From: an uncultured Oscillospiraceae bacterium
Lineage (GTDB): Bacteria > Bacillota > Clostridia > Oscillospirales > Ruminococcaceae
DNA length: 19,285 nucleotides
NCBI GenBank assembly: GCA_905212515.1
Contig: CAJMEU010000041.1
Location: forward strand, 1 to 19,285
Direction: 5' to 3'
Part shown: piece by piece, positions 6,559 through 13,701 of the stretch
Layout: each line of letters starts with the position of its first letter
How positions within the stretch are numbered: position 1 is the first letter of the stretch
Made by a program: the position numbers and the translations under genes
The notes under the pieces: model-generated
What the model was told of the DNA's origin: nothing
What the model saw: only the letters and a program-made list of their open reading frames with translations
Databases searched by the model: none

Positions 6559-8159
6559 AGGGCACGCTCCTTTTTCCAGGCGAGGAACTCTTCATAACTG
6601 CCGGTGCGGTCCAGGCAGCCGGGCTGGCCCAGAGGGATCTCGATGATGCGGTTGGCCACCTCGTCGATGAACTGGTGGTCGTGGGAAGAGAACAGCAGGT
6701 TTCCCCGGAAATTGGCCAGGCCGCCGGACAGGGCCTGGATGCTCTCCATATCCAAATGGTTGGTGGGCTGGTCCAGCATCAGGACGTTGGCATGGCCCAT
6801 CATCATGCGGGACAGCATGCAGCGCACCTTTTCGCCGCCGGAGAGAACCCTGGCGGGCTTGTACACCTCATCGCCCGAGAAGAGCATGCGGCCCAGAAAG
6901 CCCCGCAGAAAGGTCTCGGTGGGGTCGGGGCTGTACTGGCGCAGCCACTCGATGAGGTCGCCCTCGAACCCCTCGAAAAAGGCGGAGTTATCCTGAGGGA
7001 AATAGCTTTGGCTGGTGGAGACGCCCCATTTGTAGGAGCCCTCGTCCGGCTCCAGCTCGCCGGCCAGAATTTTGAACAGCGCGGTGATGCCGGCCTCGTT
7101 CTCGCCCACGAAGGCGATCTTGTCGTTTTTGTTGGCGGTAAAAGTCACGTGGTCCAGCACCTTCACGCCGTCCACGGTCTTGGTCAGGTCAGTGACGAAG
7201 AGGATGTCCTTGCCCGCCTCCCGCTCGGGGTCAAAGCCCACGAAGGGGTACCGGCGGGAGGAGGCGGGCATCTCCTCGATTTGGATCGAGTCCAGCACCT
7301 TTTTGCGGCTGGTGGCCTGTTTGGACTTGGATTTGTTGGCCGAGAAGCGCTGGATGAAGCTTTGCAGCTCTTTGATCTTCTCCTCTTTTTTCTTGTTCTG
7401 GTTGCGGATGAGCTGCTGCATCAGCTGGCTGGATTCGTACCAGAAATCGTAGTTGCCCGCGTACAGCTTCACTTGGTTGTAATCGATGTCCACGATGTGG
7501 GTGCACACGGCATTGAGGAAGTGGCGGTCGTGGCTGACCACGATGATGGTGCCGTAGTAGTCCATGAGGAATTCTTCCAGCCAGTCGATGGAATCGAGGT
7601 CCAGGCCGTTGGTGGGCTCGTCCAGAAGGATGATGGAGGGCTGGCCGAACAGCGCCTGGGCCAGCAGCACCTTCACCTTCTGGCGGCCGTCCAGCGCGTC
7701 CATTTGGGTGTAATGCAGCTCGGAGGGGATGCCCAGGCCGGAGAGCAGCTGGTTCACCTCGGTTTCGGCGTCCCAGCCGCCCAGCTCGGCAAACTCGGCC
7801 TCCAGCTCGCCCGCGCGCTCGCCGTCGGCCTCGCTGAAGTCCGGCTTTTCGTACAGGGCGTCCTTTTCCTTCATGATGTCGTACAGGCGGCGGTTGCCCA
7901 TGATGACCGTCTCCATCACGGAGAAATCGTCGTATTTGAAGTGGTCCTGTTCCAGAACGCTCATGCGGTCGTCCGCGCCCATGGACACGGTGCCGGTGCT
8001 GGGCTCCAGCTGGCCGGACAAAATGCGCAGCAGCGTGGACTTGCCGGCGCCGTTGGCGCCGATGATGCCGTAGCAGTTGCCGGGCACGAAGTTTAAGTCC
8101 ACGTGTTTGTACAGGGTGCTGCCCTGGAACTGCAAGCTGACGTCATTGACAGATAGCAT
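6555..8159 (-). CDS. ABC-F family ATPase (YkpA/YbiT-like)
   Basis: A 534-residue soluble protein with two ABC ATPase domains and no membrane segments, as in the ABC-F family, which acts on ribosomes in translation control or antibiotic protection. Domain 1 has Walker A GANGAGKST (34-42), signature LDGRQKVK (156-163), Walker B IILLDEPTN (176-184) and switch His210. A basic linker at about 250-290 (KKKEEKIKE, SANKSKSKQ) separates the domains. Domain 2 has a degenerate Walker A, GENEAGIT (352-359, Ile358 for Lys), an intact signature LSGGEKVR (439-446), Walker B LMLDQPTN with Gln464 for the catalytic Glu, and His493. The ATG at 8159 has AAAGGAG seven bases upstream. Its overlap with the HAD gene suggests co-expression. 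Confidence 0.93.
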   Translation of the reverse strand: MLSVNDVSLQFQGSTLYKHVDLNFVPGNCYGIIGANGAGKSTLLRILSGQLEPSTGTVSMGADDRMSVLEQDHFKYDDFSVMETVIMGNRRLYDIMKEKDALYEKPDFSEADGERAGELEAEFAELGGWDAETEVNQLLSGLGIPSELHYTQMDALDGRQKVKVLLAQALFGQPSIILLDEPTNGLDLDSIDWLEEFLMDYYGTIIVVSHDRHFLNAVCTHIVDIDYNQVKLYAGNYDFWYESSQLMQQLIRNQNKKKEEKIKELQSFIQRFSANKSKSKQATSRKKVLDSIQIEEMPASSRRYPFVGFDPEREAGKDILFVTDLTKTVDGVKVLDHVTFTANKNDKIAFVGENEAGITALFKILAGELEPDEGSYKWGVSTSQSYFPQDNSAFFEGFEGDLIEWLRQYSPDPTETFLRGFLGRMLFSGDEVYKPARVLSGGEKVRCMLSRMMMGHANVLMLDQPTNHLDMESIQALSGGLANFRGNLLFSSHDHQFIDEVANRIIEIPLGQPGCLDRTGSYEEFLAWKKERAL

Positions 8160-8184
8160 AAAAAACTCCTTTAAATTTCTGCGA

Positions 8185-8190
8185 ATTATA
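8185..8190 (-). promoter_or_regulatory. Probable -10 box of the ABC-F/HAD operon
   Basis: A consensus TATAAT lies on the minus strand 26 bases before the ABC-F start codon. No good -35 box is seen at 16-18 bases upstream, so only the -10 is called. Confidence 0.45.
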
Positions 8191-8226
8191 CAATCTTTCT
8201 CTTTTGTTAGGATATCATGAAACCCC

Positions 8227-8255
8227 TTGTTTGTAAACCGTTTTTGCCGTAAAAT
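8227..8255 (+). promoter_or_regulatory. Promoter of metA
   Basis: TTGTTT (8227-8232) and TAAAAT (8250-8255) are 17 bases apart. The expected start near 8262 gives a leader of about 30 bases, too short for a SAM riboswitch or T-box. Confidence 0.6.
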
Positions 8256-8290
8256 AGAAGGGAACGAATCTGCGGAAAAGAGGTGGCGCC

Positions 8291-9208
8291 ATGCCCTTGA
8301 TCATTCCCAAAGCCCTGCCGGCGTACAGGGCGCTGGAAGAGGAAAACGTGTTTGTGATGCACAAGGCCCGGGCCCGCGCCCAGGACATCCGGCCCCTGCG
8401 CATTTTGCTGGTGAACCTGATGCCCACCAAGATCGCCACTGAAACGCAGATCGCCCGGGTGCTGGCCAACAGCCCTTTGCAGGTGGAACTGAGCTTGCTG
8501 CACATGGGCACCCACGAGAGCACCCACGTGCCCGGCGCCCACCTGGCCGCCTTTTACAAGACCTTCGACGAGGTGCGCCGCCAGCGATTTGACGGGATGA
8601 TCATCACCGGCGCGCCCGTGGAGATGCTGCCCTTTGCGGAAGTGGACTATTGGCCTGAGCTGTGCCGCATTTTCGCCTATGCCGAGACCCACGTGTACAG
8701 CACCATGTACATCTGCTGGGGTGCCCAGGCGGGGCTGTACTATCACTATGGCATTGATAAACGGGTGCTGCCCGCCAAGGCGTTCGGCGTGTTCCCCCAC
8801 CGGGTGCTGCGGCCGAAAAACCCGCTGGTGCGCGGGTTCGACGAAGTGTTTTACGCGCCCCACTCCCGCCACACGGAGAGCGACCGGGCGGCCATCCTGG
8901 CACAGCCGGCCCTGCGGGTGCTGGCCGAGAGCGACCAGGCCGGCCTGCACTTGCTGACCACGGAAAACGGGCGACAGATCTATATTTTTGGCCACATGGA
9001 GTACGATAAATACACCCTGCGGGACGAATACCAGCGGGATGTGGAGAAGGGCCTGCCCATCGCGGTGCCGGTGGGCTATTTTGACAGTGACGATCCGGCG
9101 CGGGACGTGGTGTTCCGCTGGCGCAGCCACGCGAACCTGCTGTTCTCGAACTGGCTGAACTATTACGTCTATCAGGCCACGCCCTTTGACCTCAAGGAGC
9201 TGGGCTGA
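8291..9208 (+). CDS. metA: Homoserine O-acetyltransferase (MetA family)
   Basis: A 305-residue enzyme that acylates homoserine in the first committed step of methionine synthesis, in the cytoplasm. The MetA class-I amidotransferase-like fold is clear: MPLIIPKALPAYRALEEENV at the start, catalytic Cys142 in CWGAQAG, and the His236-Met-Glu238 pair in GHMEYD, equivalent to the E. coli His235/Glu237 pair. Residue 111, in TGAPVEMLPF, is Glu. In characterised MetA proteins Glu at this site gives acetyl-CoA preference while Gly gives succinyl-CoA, so acetyl transfer is predicted. ATG 8291 follows AAGAGGTGG by about five bases. It is a single gene with its own promoter and terminator. Confidence 0.96.
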   Translation: MPLIIPKALPAYRALEEENVFVMHKARARAQDIRPLRILLVNLMPTKIATETQIARVLANSPLQVELSLLHMGTHESTHVPGAHLAAFYKTFDEVRRQRFDGMIITGAPVEMLPFAEVDYWPELCRIFAYAETHVYSTMYICWGAQAGLYYHYGIDKRVLPAKAFGVFPHRVLRPKNPLVRGFDEVFYAPHSRHTESDRAAILAQPALRVLAESDQAGLHLLTTENGRQIYIFGHMEYDKYTLRDEYQRDVEKGLPIAVPVGYFDSDDPARDVVFRWRSHANLLFSNWLNYYVYQATPFDLKELG

Positions 9209-9216
9209 ACAAAAGG

Positions 9217-9247
9217 CAAAGCCCCCGTTTTTTAAACGGGGGCTTTG
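9217..9247. terminator. Bidirectional terminator between metA and mmsA
   Basis: A perfect 14-bp inverted repeat (CAAAGCCCCCGTTT, 9217-9230, with 9234-9247) has a three-T loop between the convergent ends of metA and mmsA. T tracts are short, but the GC core is strong. Confidence 0.82.
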
Positions 9248-9265
9248 TGCTGTGTGCAAATAGGG

Positions 9266-10777
9266 TCAAATGGTGCCGTCCCAGGTGGAGACTTTCGTAT
9301 TCTTGCCCTCTTCCTCGTCGAACCAACGGGTGGTGACCACCTTTGTCTCGGTGTAGAAGCGGTAGCCGTCCTTGCCCAGGCAGTGCAGGTCGCCGATGAA
9401 GGAGTTTTTGTGGCCGGAGAAGGGGAACATGCCCACGGGCACGGGGATGCCCACGTTCACGCCCACCATGCCGCCGTCGGTGTGGCGGGCAAACTCACGG
9501 GCGTAATGGCCGTTCTGGGTGAAGATGACCGAGCCGTTGGCAAAGGGGTTGGCGTTCATCAGGGCCAAGCCCTCTTCAAAGGTCTTCACGCGCTTGATGC
9601 ACAGCACCGGCCCGAAGATCTCGCGGTCGCCTACGGTCATGCTGGGTTTCACGTGGTCCAGAATGGTCGGTCCCAGGTAGAAGCCGTTCTCATAGCCGGG
9701 CACCACCACATCGCGGCCGTCCAGGGCCAGCGTGGCGCCCTCGTCCAGGCCTTTCTGGATCCAATCCAGGATGGACTGCTTGTGGGCGGCGTTCACCACC
9801 GGGCCAAGGCCGGTGGTCTTGTCGTAGGCGGGGCCCACTTTCAGCTTCTTGGCCTGGCGCACGATGGCCTCCACCAGCTTGTCGGCGATGCCCTCCTGGG
9901 CCACCACCACGGGCAGGGCCATGCAGCGCTCGCCCGCGCAGCCGAAGGAGGAGTTGATGATGCCCGCGGCCACGCGCTCGACCGGGGCGTCGTCCAGAAC
10001 CAAGGCGTGGTTTTTGGCTTCGCACAGGGCCTGCACACGCTTGCCGGTGGCGGCGGCGGTGGCATAGATGTGTTTGCCCACGGAGGTGGAGCCCACGAAG
10101 GTGATGCCCTTCACGTCCGGGTGGTTCAGCAGGATCTCGGCCTCATGGCGCGAGCAGGTGACGATGTTGATGACGCCGTCGGGCAGGCCGGCCTCTTTGT
10201 ACAGCTCGGCGATGCGCATGCAGGTCTGCGGCGTGAAGGTGGCAGCTTTGATGACGATGGTGTTGCCGCAGGCGATGCACATGGGGGTCATCCAGCCCAT
10301 GGGGATCATGGCGGGGAAGTTGAAGGGAACGATACCGGCAAACACGCCCAGCGGCTCGCGGTACAGCACGGTGTCGAAGCCCTTGGAGGCGTCCATCAAA
10401 CTTTCGCCCATCATCAGGCTGGGCGCGGCGATGGCCTGCTCGGTGCCCTCTTTGGCCTTCAGCACGTCACCCTGGGATTCGGCCCAGTTCTTGCCGTTCT
10501 CGCGGGCCACCATCTCGGTCAGCTCGTCCATGTGCTCCACCAACAATTCGCGCAGCTTATACAGGATCTGCACGCGCTTGAGCACGGGGGTGCTGCTCCA
10601 GCCGGGGAAAGCGGCCTTGGCGGCGGCCACGGCGGCCTCCACCTCTTCGGGCAGGCAGCAGGGCACCTTGGCGATCACCTCGCCCGTGCTGGGGTTGAAG
10701 GCGTCGGTGTACTTCTCCGTTTTGGAGGCCACATATTGGCCGCCGATGTACGGTTTGAGGACTTTTACTTCACTCAT
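9266..10777 (-). CDS. mmsA: CoA-acylating methylmalonate-semialdehyde dehydrogenase
   Basis: A 503-residue aldehyde dehydrogenase of the MmsA/IolA branch, which oxidises malonate or methylmalonate semialdehyde with NAD+ and CoA to acetyl- or propionyl-CoA, in inositol or valine breakdown. Visible landmarks are PFNFPAMIP with the oxyanion Asn154, the nucleotide-binding GSTSVGKHIY (229-238), AKNHALVL (254-261, the MmsA version of the GGKSP motif), and the catalytic Cys285 in GERCMALPV. ATG 10777 is chosen because GGAGGT lies six bases upstream; the frame stays open to 11005, but that stretch is AT-rich control DNA. No other inositol or valine genes are nearby; the divergent neighbour is a DeoR regulator. 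A related aldehyde substrate is possible. Confidence 0.92.
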   Translation of the reverse strand: MSEVKVLKPYIGGQYVASKTEKYTDAFNPSTGEVIAKVPCCLPEEVEAAVAAAKAAFPGWSSTPVLKRVQILYKLRELLVEHMDELTEMVARENGKNWAESQGDVLKAKEGTEQAIAAPSLMMGESLMDASKGFDTVLYREPLGVFAGIVPFNFPAMIPMGWMTPMCIACGNTIVIKAATFTPQTCMRIAELYKEAGLPDGVINIVTCSRHEAEILLNHPDVKGITFVGSTSVGKHIYATAAATGKRVQALCEAKNHALVLDDAPVERVAAGIINSSFGCAGERCMALPVVVAQEGIADKLVEAIVRQAKKLKVGPAYDKTTGLGPVVNAAHKQSILDWIQKGLDEGATLALDGRDVVVPGYENGFYLGPTILDHVKPSMTVGDREIFGPVLCIKRVKTFEEGLALMNANPFANGSVIFTQNGHYAREFARHTDGGMVGVNVGIPVPVGMFPFSGHKNSFIGDLHCLGKDGYRFYTETKVVTTRWFDEEEGKNTKVSTWDGTI

Positions 10778-10820
10778 TGAAAAACCTCCCAAATAAATTG
10801 TTGCAAAAATGGTTAAGTAT

Positions 10821-10833
10821 TGAGTAACTATTG
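10821..10833 (+). promoter_or_regulatory. Candidate operator 1 of the DeoR regulator
   Basis: TGAGTAACTATTG lies just downstream of the mmsA transcription start. It matches 12 of 13 bases with the inverted copy at 10971-10983. Binding here would block mmsA transcription. Confidence 0.5.
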
Positions 10834-10846
10834 CTGCTACAAATCC

Positions 10847-10875
10847 ATTATAAGGAGGTACAGAAGAAAAATCAA
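10847..10875 (-). promoter_or_regulatory. Promoter of mmsA
   Basis: On the minus strand TTGATT (10875-10870) and TATAAT (10852-10847) are 17 bases apart. Both boxes and the spacing are identical to those of the divergent DeoR promoter. Confidence 0.8.
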
Positions 10876-10917
10876 TGATTTTTTTGCGTTTGCATGCCAA
10901 AAAAACCGAATATTTCT

Positions 10918-10925
10918 TAGTAACT
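10918..10925 (+). promoter_or_regulatory. Candidate operator 2 (partial match)
   Basis: TAGTAACT matches seven of the eight core bases GAGTAACT of the flanking candidate operators, between the two promoters. Confidence 0.3.
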
Positions 10926-10970
10926 TCGCACAAACTTGCGCTTAATCGCTGCTTTCTGTGGAGAATTTCA

Positions 10971-10983
10971 CAAAAGTTACTCA
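10971..10983 (-). promoter_or_regulatory. Candidate operator 3 of the DeoR regulator
   Basis: On the minus strand this reads TGAGTAACTTTTG. It is an inverted near-copy of 10821-10833 and lies seven bases upstream of the -35 box of the DeoR gene. Confidence 0.5.
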
Positions 10984-10989
10984 TTTTTA

Positions 10990-11018
10990 TTGATTTTTTT
11001 CGCACGCTCCACTATAAT
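10990..11018 (+). promoter_or_regulatory. Promoter of the DeoR-family regulator
   Basis: TTGATT (10990-10995) and TATAAT (11013-11018) are 17 bases apart. The predicted start is about 11025, leaving a leader of about 50 bases. Confidence 0.8.
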
Positions 11019-11075
11019 ATAAGCAAAGAAATATCGGGACGCGGGTGACGCCCGCGCCGGAAAGTGAGGTCGGCC

Positions 11076-11834
11076 ATGCGTTCCCAGCGCATCAATGAGA
11101 TCGAACAGTACGTGACGCGCAACAAAACCGTCACCTTGGATGACTTGTGCCAGACGTTTGGCGTATCAAAAAATACCATCCGCCGCGACGTGGAGGAGCT
11201 GGTGGACCGCGGCGCGCTGAAAAAGATCTACGGCGGCGTCACCGCACTCACCACGCGGGAGCTGCTGCCCTTTGAGGAGCGGCGCGGCCGCAATCTGGAC
11301 GCCAAGGGCAAGATCGCCGCGGCCGCGGCGGAGTGCATTCAGGACGGCGACATCATTTTCATCGATTCCGGCACCACCACCAGCCGCATCATCGAATTTT
11401 TGCGGGACAAGCATGATGTGACCGTGTTGACCAACAACCTGGAATTTATCCTCAGCGCCGTGCCCCTGAGCAATGTGAACATCATCTGCCTGTCGGGGAT
11501 GCTCAGCCGCAAAACCCTGTCCTTCACCGGCGAGAGCGCGGTGCGCCTTTTGCAGACGTACAACATCCGCAAGGCTTTCATGGCCTGCACGGGCTTTTCC
11601 ATCGAGCGGGGGGCCACCAATTCCTCTCCGCTGGAATACGGGCTGAAATCAGCGGTGATCCAGCACAGCGGCAGCGTGTACCTGCTGGCGGACCACACCA
11701 AGGCCGCCGTGACCGCCCTGATGACCTACTGCCCCCTGGACCAGGTGGATACCCTGATCACCGACGCGCAGTTGGATGACAAATACCACCGCTTTTTCGC
11801 CGCCAGCGGCGGCGCGGTGGTGGTGGCAACGTGA
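11076..11834 (+). CDS. DeoR/GlpR family transcriptional regulator
   Basis: A 252-residue repressor of the DeoR family, usual length. The N-terminal winged helix-turn-helix covers residues 1-55, with the recognition region FGVSKNTIRRDVEELVDRGALKKIYGGV. The C-terminal sugar-phosphate sensor domain has GDIIFIDSGTTT (the phosphate-binding loop), VTVLTNNL, and the family end motif around LLADHTKAA. ATG 11076 follows GAGGT by five bases; the upstream GTG at 11064 overlaps that ribosome site and is less likely. Being divergent from mmsA with matched promoters, it probably controls mmsA and itself, in the manner of IolR and iol genes. The effector is probably a phosphorylated metabolite, but this is inference. 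Confidence 0.93.
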   Translation: MRSQRINEIEQYVTRNKTVTLDDLCQTFGVSKNTIRRDVEELVDRGALKKIYGGVTALTTRELLPFEERRGRNLDAKGKIAAAAAECIQDGDIIFIDSGTTTSRIIEFLRDKHDVTVLTNNLEFILSAVPLSNVNIICLSGMLSRKTLSFTGESAVRLLQTYNIRKAFMACTGFSIERGATNSSPLEYGLKSAVIQHSGSVYLLADHTKAAVTALMTYCPLDQVDTLITDAQLDDKYHRFFAASGGAVVVAT

Positions 11835-11875
11835 GGAAAGGACGCCTGGACATCGGCCTAGAAGAATAGACGAAG

Positions 11876-11911
11876 AAAAGCTCGGCGGTCCATCGGAACC
11901 GCCGGGCTTTT
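11876..11911. terminator. Bidirectional terminator between the DeoR gene and a lipoprotein gene
   Basis: AAAAGCTCGGCGGT pairs with ACCGCCGGGCTTTT (one G-T pair) around an eight-base loop, with A on the left and T on the right. It lies between two convergent gene ends. Confidence 0.85.
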
Positions 11912-11936
11912 GTGATTGCTTATCTCTGCGCCGCAG

Positions 11937-12677
11937 TTACAGCGCCATGCCGAAGGCATCGAAACGCCAGCCTGCATCGGTTTTTATCAGTGTGATGGGG
12001 ATGGGCTGTTCGCCCTCTTCGGAGGAATATTCGCCCACAAGGGTGAACTCGATGCGCTCGTCCGCCATGGTCCCCTGCTCAAAGTGCTCGCCCTGATAGT
12101 AGATGTTGGCGCCCCGGGCGCCGGTGGCGCTGTACAGCTTGCCGTCCTCATTCAGATACATGGGGAAATTCAGCAGGCTCTGCTTGAACTCCGGTGTGAA
12201 CACCGCGTCCAGGGCGGCCTCAAAGTCCGCGTAGGAGGCAAAGCCGCGGTCCGGATAATAGTCGATCTCCCCATAGGCCTCGTCCCGCACGGGCTGGGCG
12301 TCCATGTCCGGAGCAAATCCGCCGGCCAGTGAAAAGTGATAATACATATAATAAGCGGCTTGGTATAAAAGCTGCTGATCCTCGGGAAGGAAATCGGGCA
12401 CGGGCACGCCTTCGGTGACAGCCTGGAACTGCCAGTCCTCCTCACCGGCCGGCAGCAGGGCCACAGCCTCTTTGCCGCCGGTGGCCGTTGGTGCCGGCGC
12501 GCTGGCGGAAGCCGGGGCGGGGGACGAGGACGCCGGTTCCACGTAGCCTTTGGGCGGCTCGGCCTTTTCGGAGGGAATGCCCACCTCGCTGGAGGCGGGG
12601 GCGGCCCTTTGCCCGCAGGCGGCCAGGGCCAACAGCAGGCACGCGGCCAAGGCCGCGGCCCCAAAACGGATCTTCAT
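11937..12677 (-). CDS. Secreted lipoprotein, possibly IseA-like
   Basis: A 246-residue predicted lipoprotein. The signal peptide MKIRFGAAALAACLLLALAAC ends at the lipobox LAAC (Cys21). A Pro/Ala/Ser-rich linker of about 45 residues follows, then a globular domain of about 160 residues with AAYYMYYHFSLAGG, YADFEAALDAVFTPEF, GKLYSATGARGANIYY and a terminal DAGWRFDAFGMAL. This arrangement resembles IseA/YoeB-type or other small peptide-wall-associated lipoprotein domains, but the match is weak and no function is claimed. ATG 12677 has GGTGGAG five bases upstream; an open extension to 12713 lacks a ribosome site. It is divergent from the YhfC gene. Confidence 0.8.
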   Translation of the reverse strand: MKIRFGAAALAACLLLALAACGQRAAPASSEVGIPSEKAEPPKGYVEPASSSPAPASASAPAPTATGGKEAVALLPAGEEDWQFQAVTEGVPVPDFLPEDQQLLYQAAYYMYYHFSLAGGFAPDMDAQPVRDEAYGEIDYYPDRGFASYADFEAALDAVFTPEFKQSLLNFPMYLNEDGKLYSATGARGANIYYQGEHFEQGTMADERIEFTLVGEYSSEEGEQPIPITLIKTDAGWRFDAFGMAL

Positions 12678-12725
12678 CAAGTCTCCACCCTCTTTTTCCG
12701 GGGCGACGGGCACCCCTTTGCTGCC

Positions 12726-12754
12726 AGCATAGCAAACCCCGGGCTCGCCGTCAA
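12726..12754 (-). promoter_or_regulatory. Promoter of the lipoprotein gene
   Basis: On the minus strand TTGACG (12754-12749) and TATGCT (12731-12726) are 17 bases apart, with an extended -10 TGC. It faces away from the yhfC promoter about 50 bases to the right. Confidence 0.65.
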
Positions 12755-12805
12755 GGCGGGAAACGGTTTGTTTACAGGAACTTCATCCTTTTGCCAAAAT
12801 GTTGC

Positions 12806-12834
12806 TTGACGAACGCCGGCTTCCACGCTATAAT
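12806..12834 (+). promoter_or_regulatory. Promoter of the YhfC-family gene
   Basis: TTGACG (12806-12811) and TATAAT (12829-12834) are 17 bases apart, with a predicted start near 12841. The -10 box is part of the outer arm of a double dyad (12828-12870). Confidence 0.85.
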
Positions 12835-12870
12835 TAGGCAAACGTCAAATTGACGAGCATCTAATTATAG
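12828..12870. promoter_or_regulatory. Co-centred double dyad over the yhfC promoter and leader
   Basis: Outer arms CTATAATTAG (12828-12837) and CTAATTATAG (12861-12870) and inner arms CGTCAA (12843-12848) and TTGACG (12850-12855) are all symmetric about base 12849. The left outer arm contains the -10 box and the right arm abuts the ribosome site, so this is a candidate operator rather than an RNA fold. Confidence 0.6.
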
Positions 12871-12883
12871 AGGAGGGTCCAGA

Positions 12884-13681
12884 ATGACAGTTCCTTTTGC
12901 AAGTATCCTCACAAGCGGCGTCAGCGTGCTGCTGTGCGCCGTGCTGCCGCTGGGATTGGCGATTTGGTATGTGGCCAGCCGTAGGGGGCGGTTTGTCAAC
13001 ATCCTAGTGGGCGCTCTATGCTTTTTTGTGGGCGCCATGGTGCTGGAAAGCCTGCTGCACCAGCTGGTGTTCCACCTGGTGCCCACGCTGCCCATGATGC
13101 CCCTGGCCTATGTGCTGTACGGCGCGCTGGCGGCCGGCGTTTTTGAGGAGACGGCGCGGTTCATCGGCCTGCACTTCCTGTGCAAAAAGCCGTCCGGCCT
13201 GTGGACGGGCATCGGTTACGGCATCGGCCACGGAGGCATCGAGGCTCTGCTGGTCGCCGCGCTGCCCAGCGTGAATTCACTGCTGGTGCTGTTGCAGCTG
13301 CGCTTTGCCGGGGCGGACGCCCTGCTGGCGGCAGTGCCCGAGGCCGGGCGCGAGGCGGCGGCCGCCCAACTGCAGGCCGCCGCCGCCCTGTCCCCGCTGG
13401 ACTTTCTGCCCGTGGGGATGGAGCGGCTCATCACCCTTTGCTTCCACATCTCCCTCAGCGTGCTGGTGTGGATGGTGGTGACGGGCCGTGTGCGCCGGCT
13501 GTGGCTGGCGGGGGCCATTTTGCTGCACGCGGGCGTAGACGTGGGCGCGGTGCTGTATCAGCTTGGCATATGGCGCAGCTTGTGGCTGACCGAACTGTAC
13601 GTTGCGGTTTTCACGGCGCTGACCGCCGCGCTGGTGACGCTGCTTTTCCGCCGCACGGCGCGGCAGACGGCCGCGGGCTGA
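12884..13681 (+). CDS. YhfC family intramembrane metalloprotease
   Basis: A 265-residue membrane protein with about seven or eight hydrophobic segments, matching the YhfC (PF10086) family, related to the CPBP/Abi intramembrane proteases. Candidate metal and catalytic residues are EETAR (88-92), GHGGIE (115-120), Glu180, His188 and HAGVD (215-219), the usual spread of acidic and His residues within helices. A loop of about 35 Ala-rich residues (141-172) joins two helices and is probably extracytoplasmic. ATG 12884 follows AGGAGGG by about seven bases. It is a single-gene unit with a strong promoter and its own terminator; the substrate is unknown. Protease activity is assumed from the family and not shown. 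Confidence 0.87.
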   Translation: MTVPFASILTSGVSVLLCAVLPLGLAIWYVASRRGRFVNILVGALCFFVGAMVLESLLHQLVFHLVPTLPMMPLAYVLYGALAAGVFEETARFIGLHFLCKKPSGLWTGIGYGIGHGGIEALLVAALPSVNSLLVLLQLRFAGADALLAAVPEAGREAAAAQLQAAAALSPLDFLPVGMERLITLCFHISLSVLVWMVVTGRVRRLWLAGAILLHAGVDVGAVLYQLGIWRSLWLTELYVAVFTALTAALVTLLFRRTARQTAAG

Positions 13682-13701
13682 ATCCGTTTCAGGAAAGCAG
13701 A

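Noticed and set aside
6675..8096. Long plus-strand open frame opposite the ABC-F gene
   Set aside because: Same shadow pattern of Val/His/Gly/Ala residues; the ABC-F protein explains the DNA.
8227..8290. A SAM riboswitch or T-box upstream of metA
   Set aside because: The predicted leader is only about 30 bases, too short for either element.
9245..10780. Long plus-strand open frame opposite mmsA
   Set aside because: Composition is dominated by Gly, His and Val, with no motif; the MmsA protein on the other strand is fully conserved.
10778..11005. N-terminal extension of MmsA
   Set aside because: The region is AT-rich and contains the mmsA promoter and candidate operators; GGAGGT is placed for the ATG at 10777.
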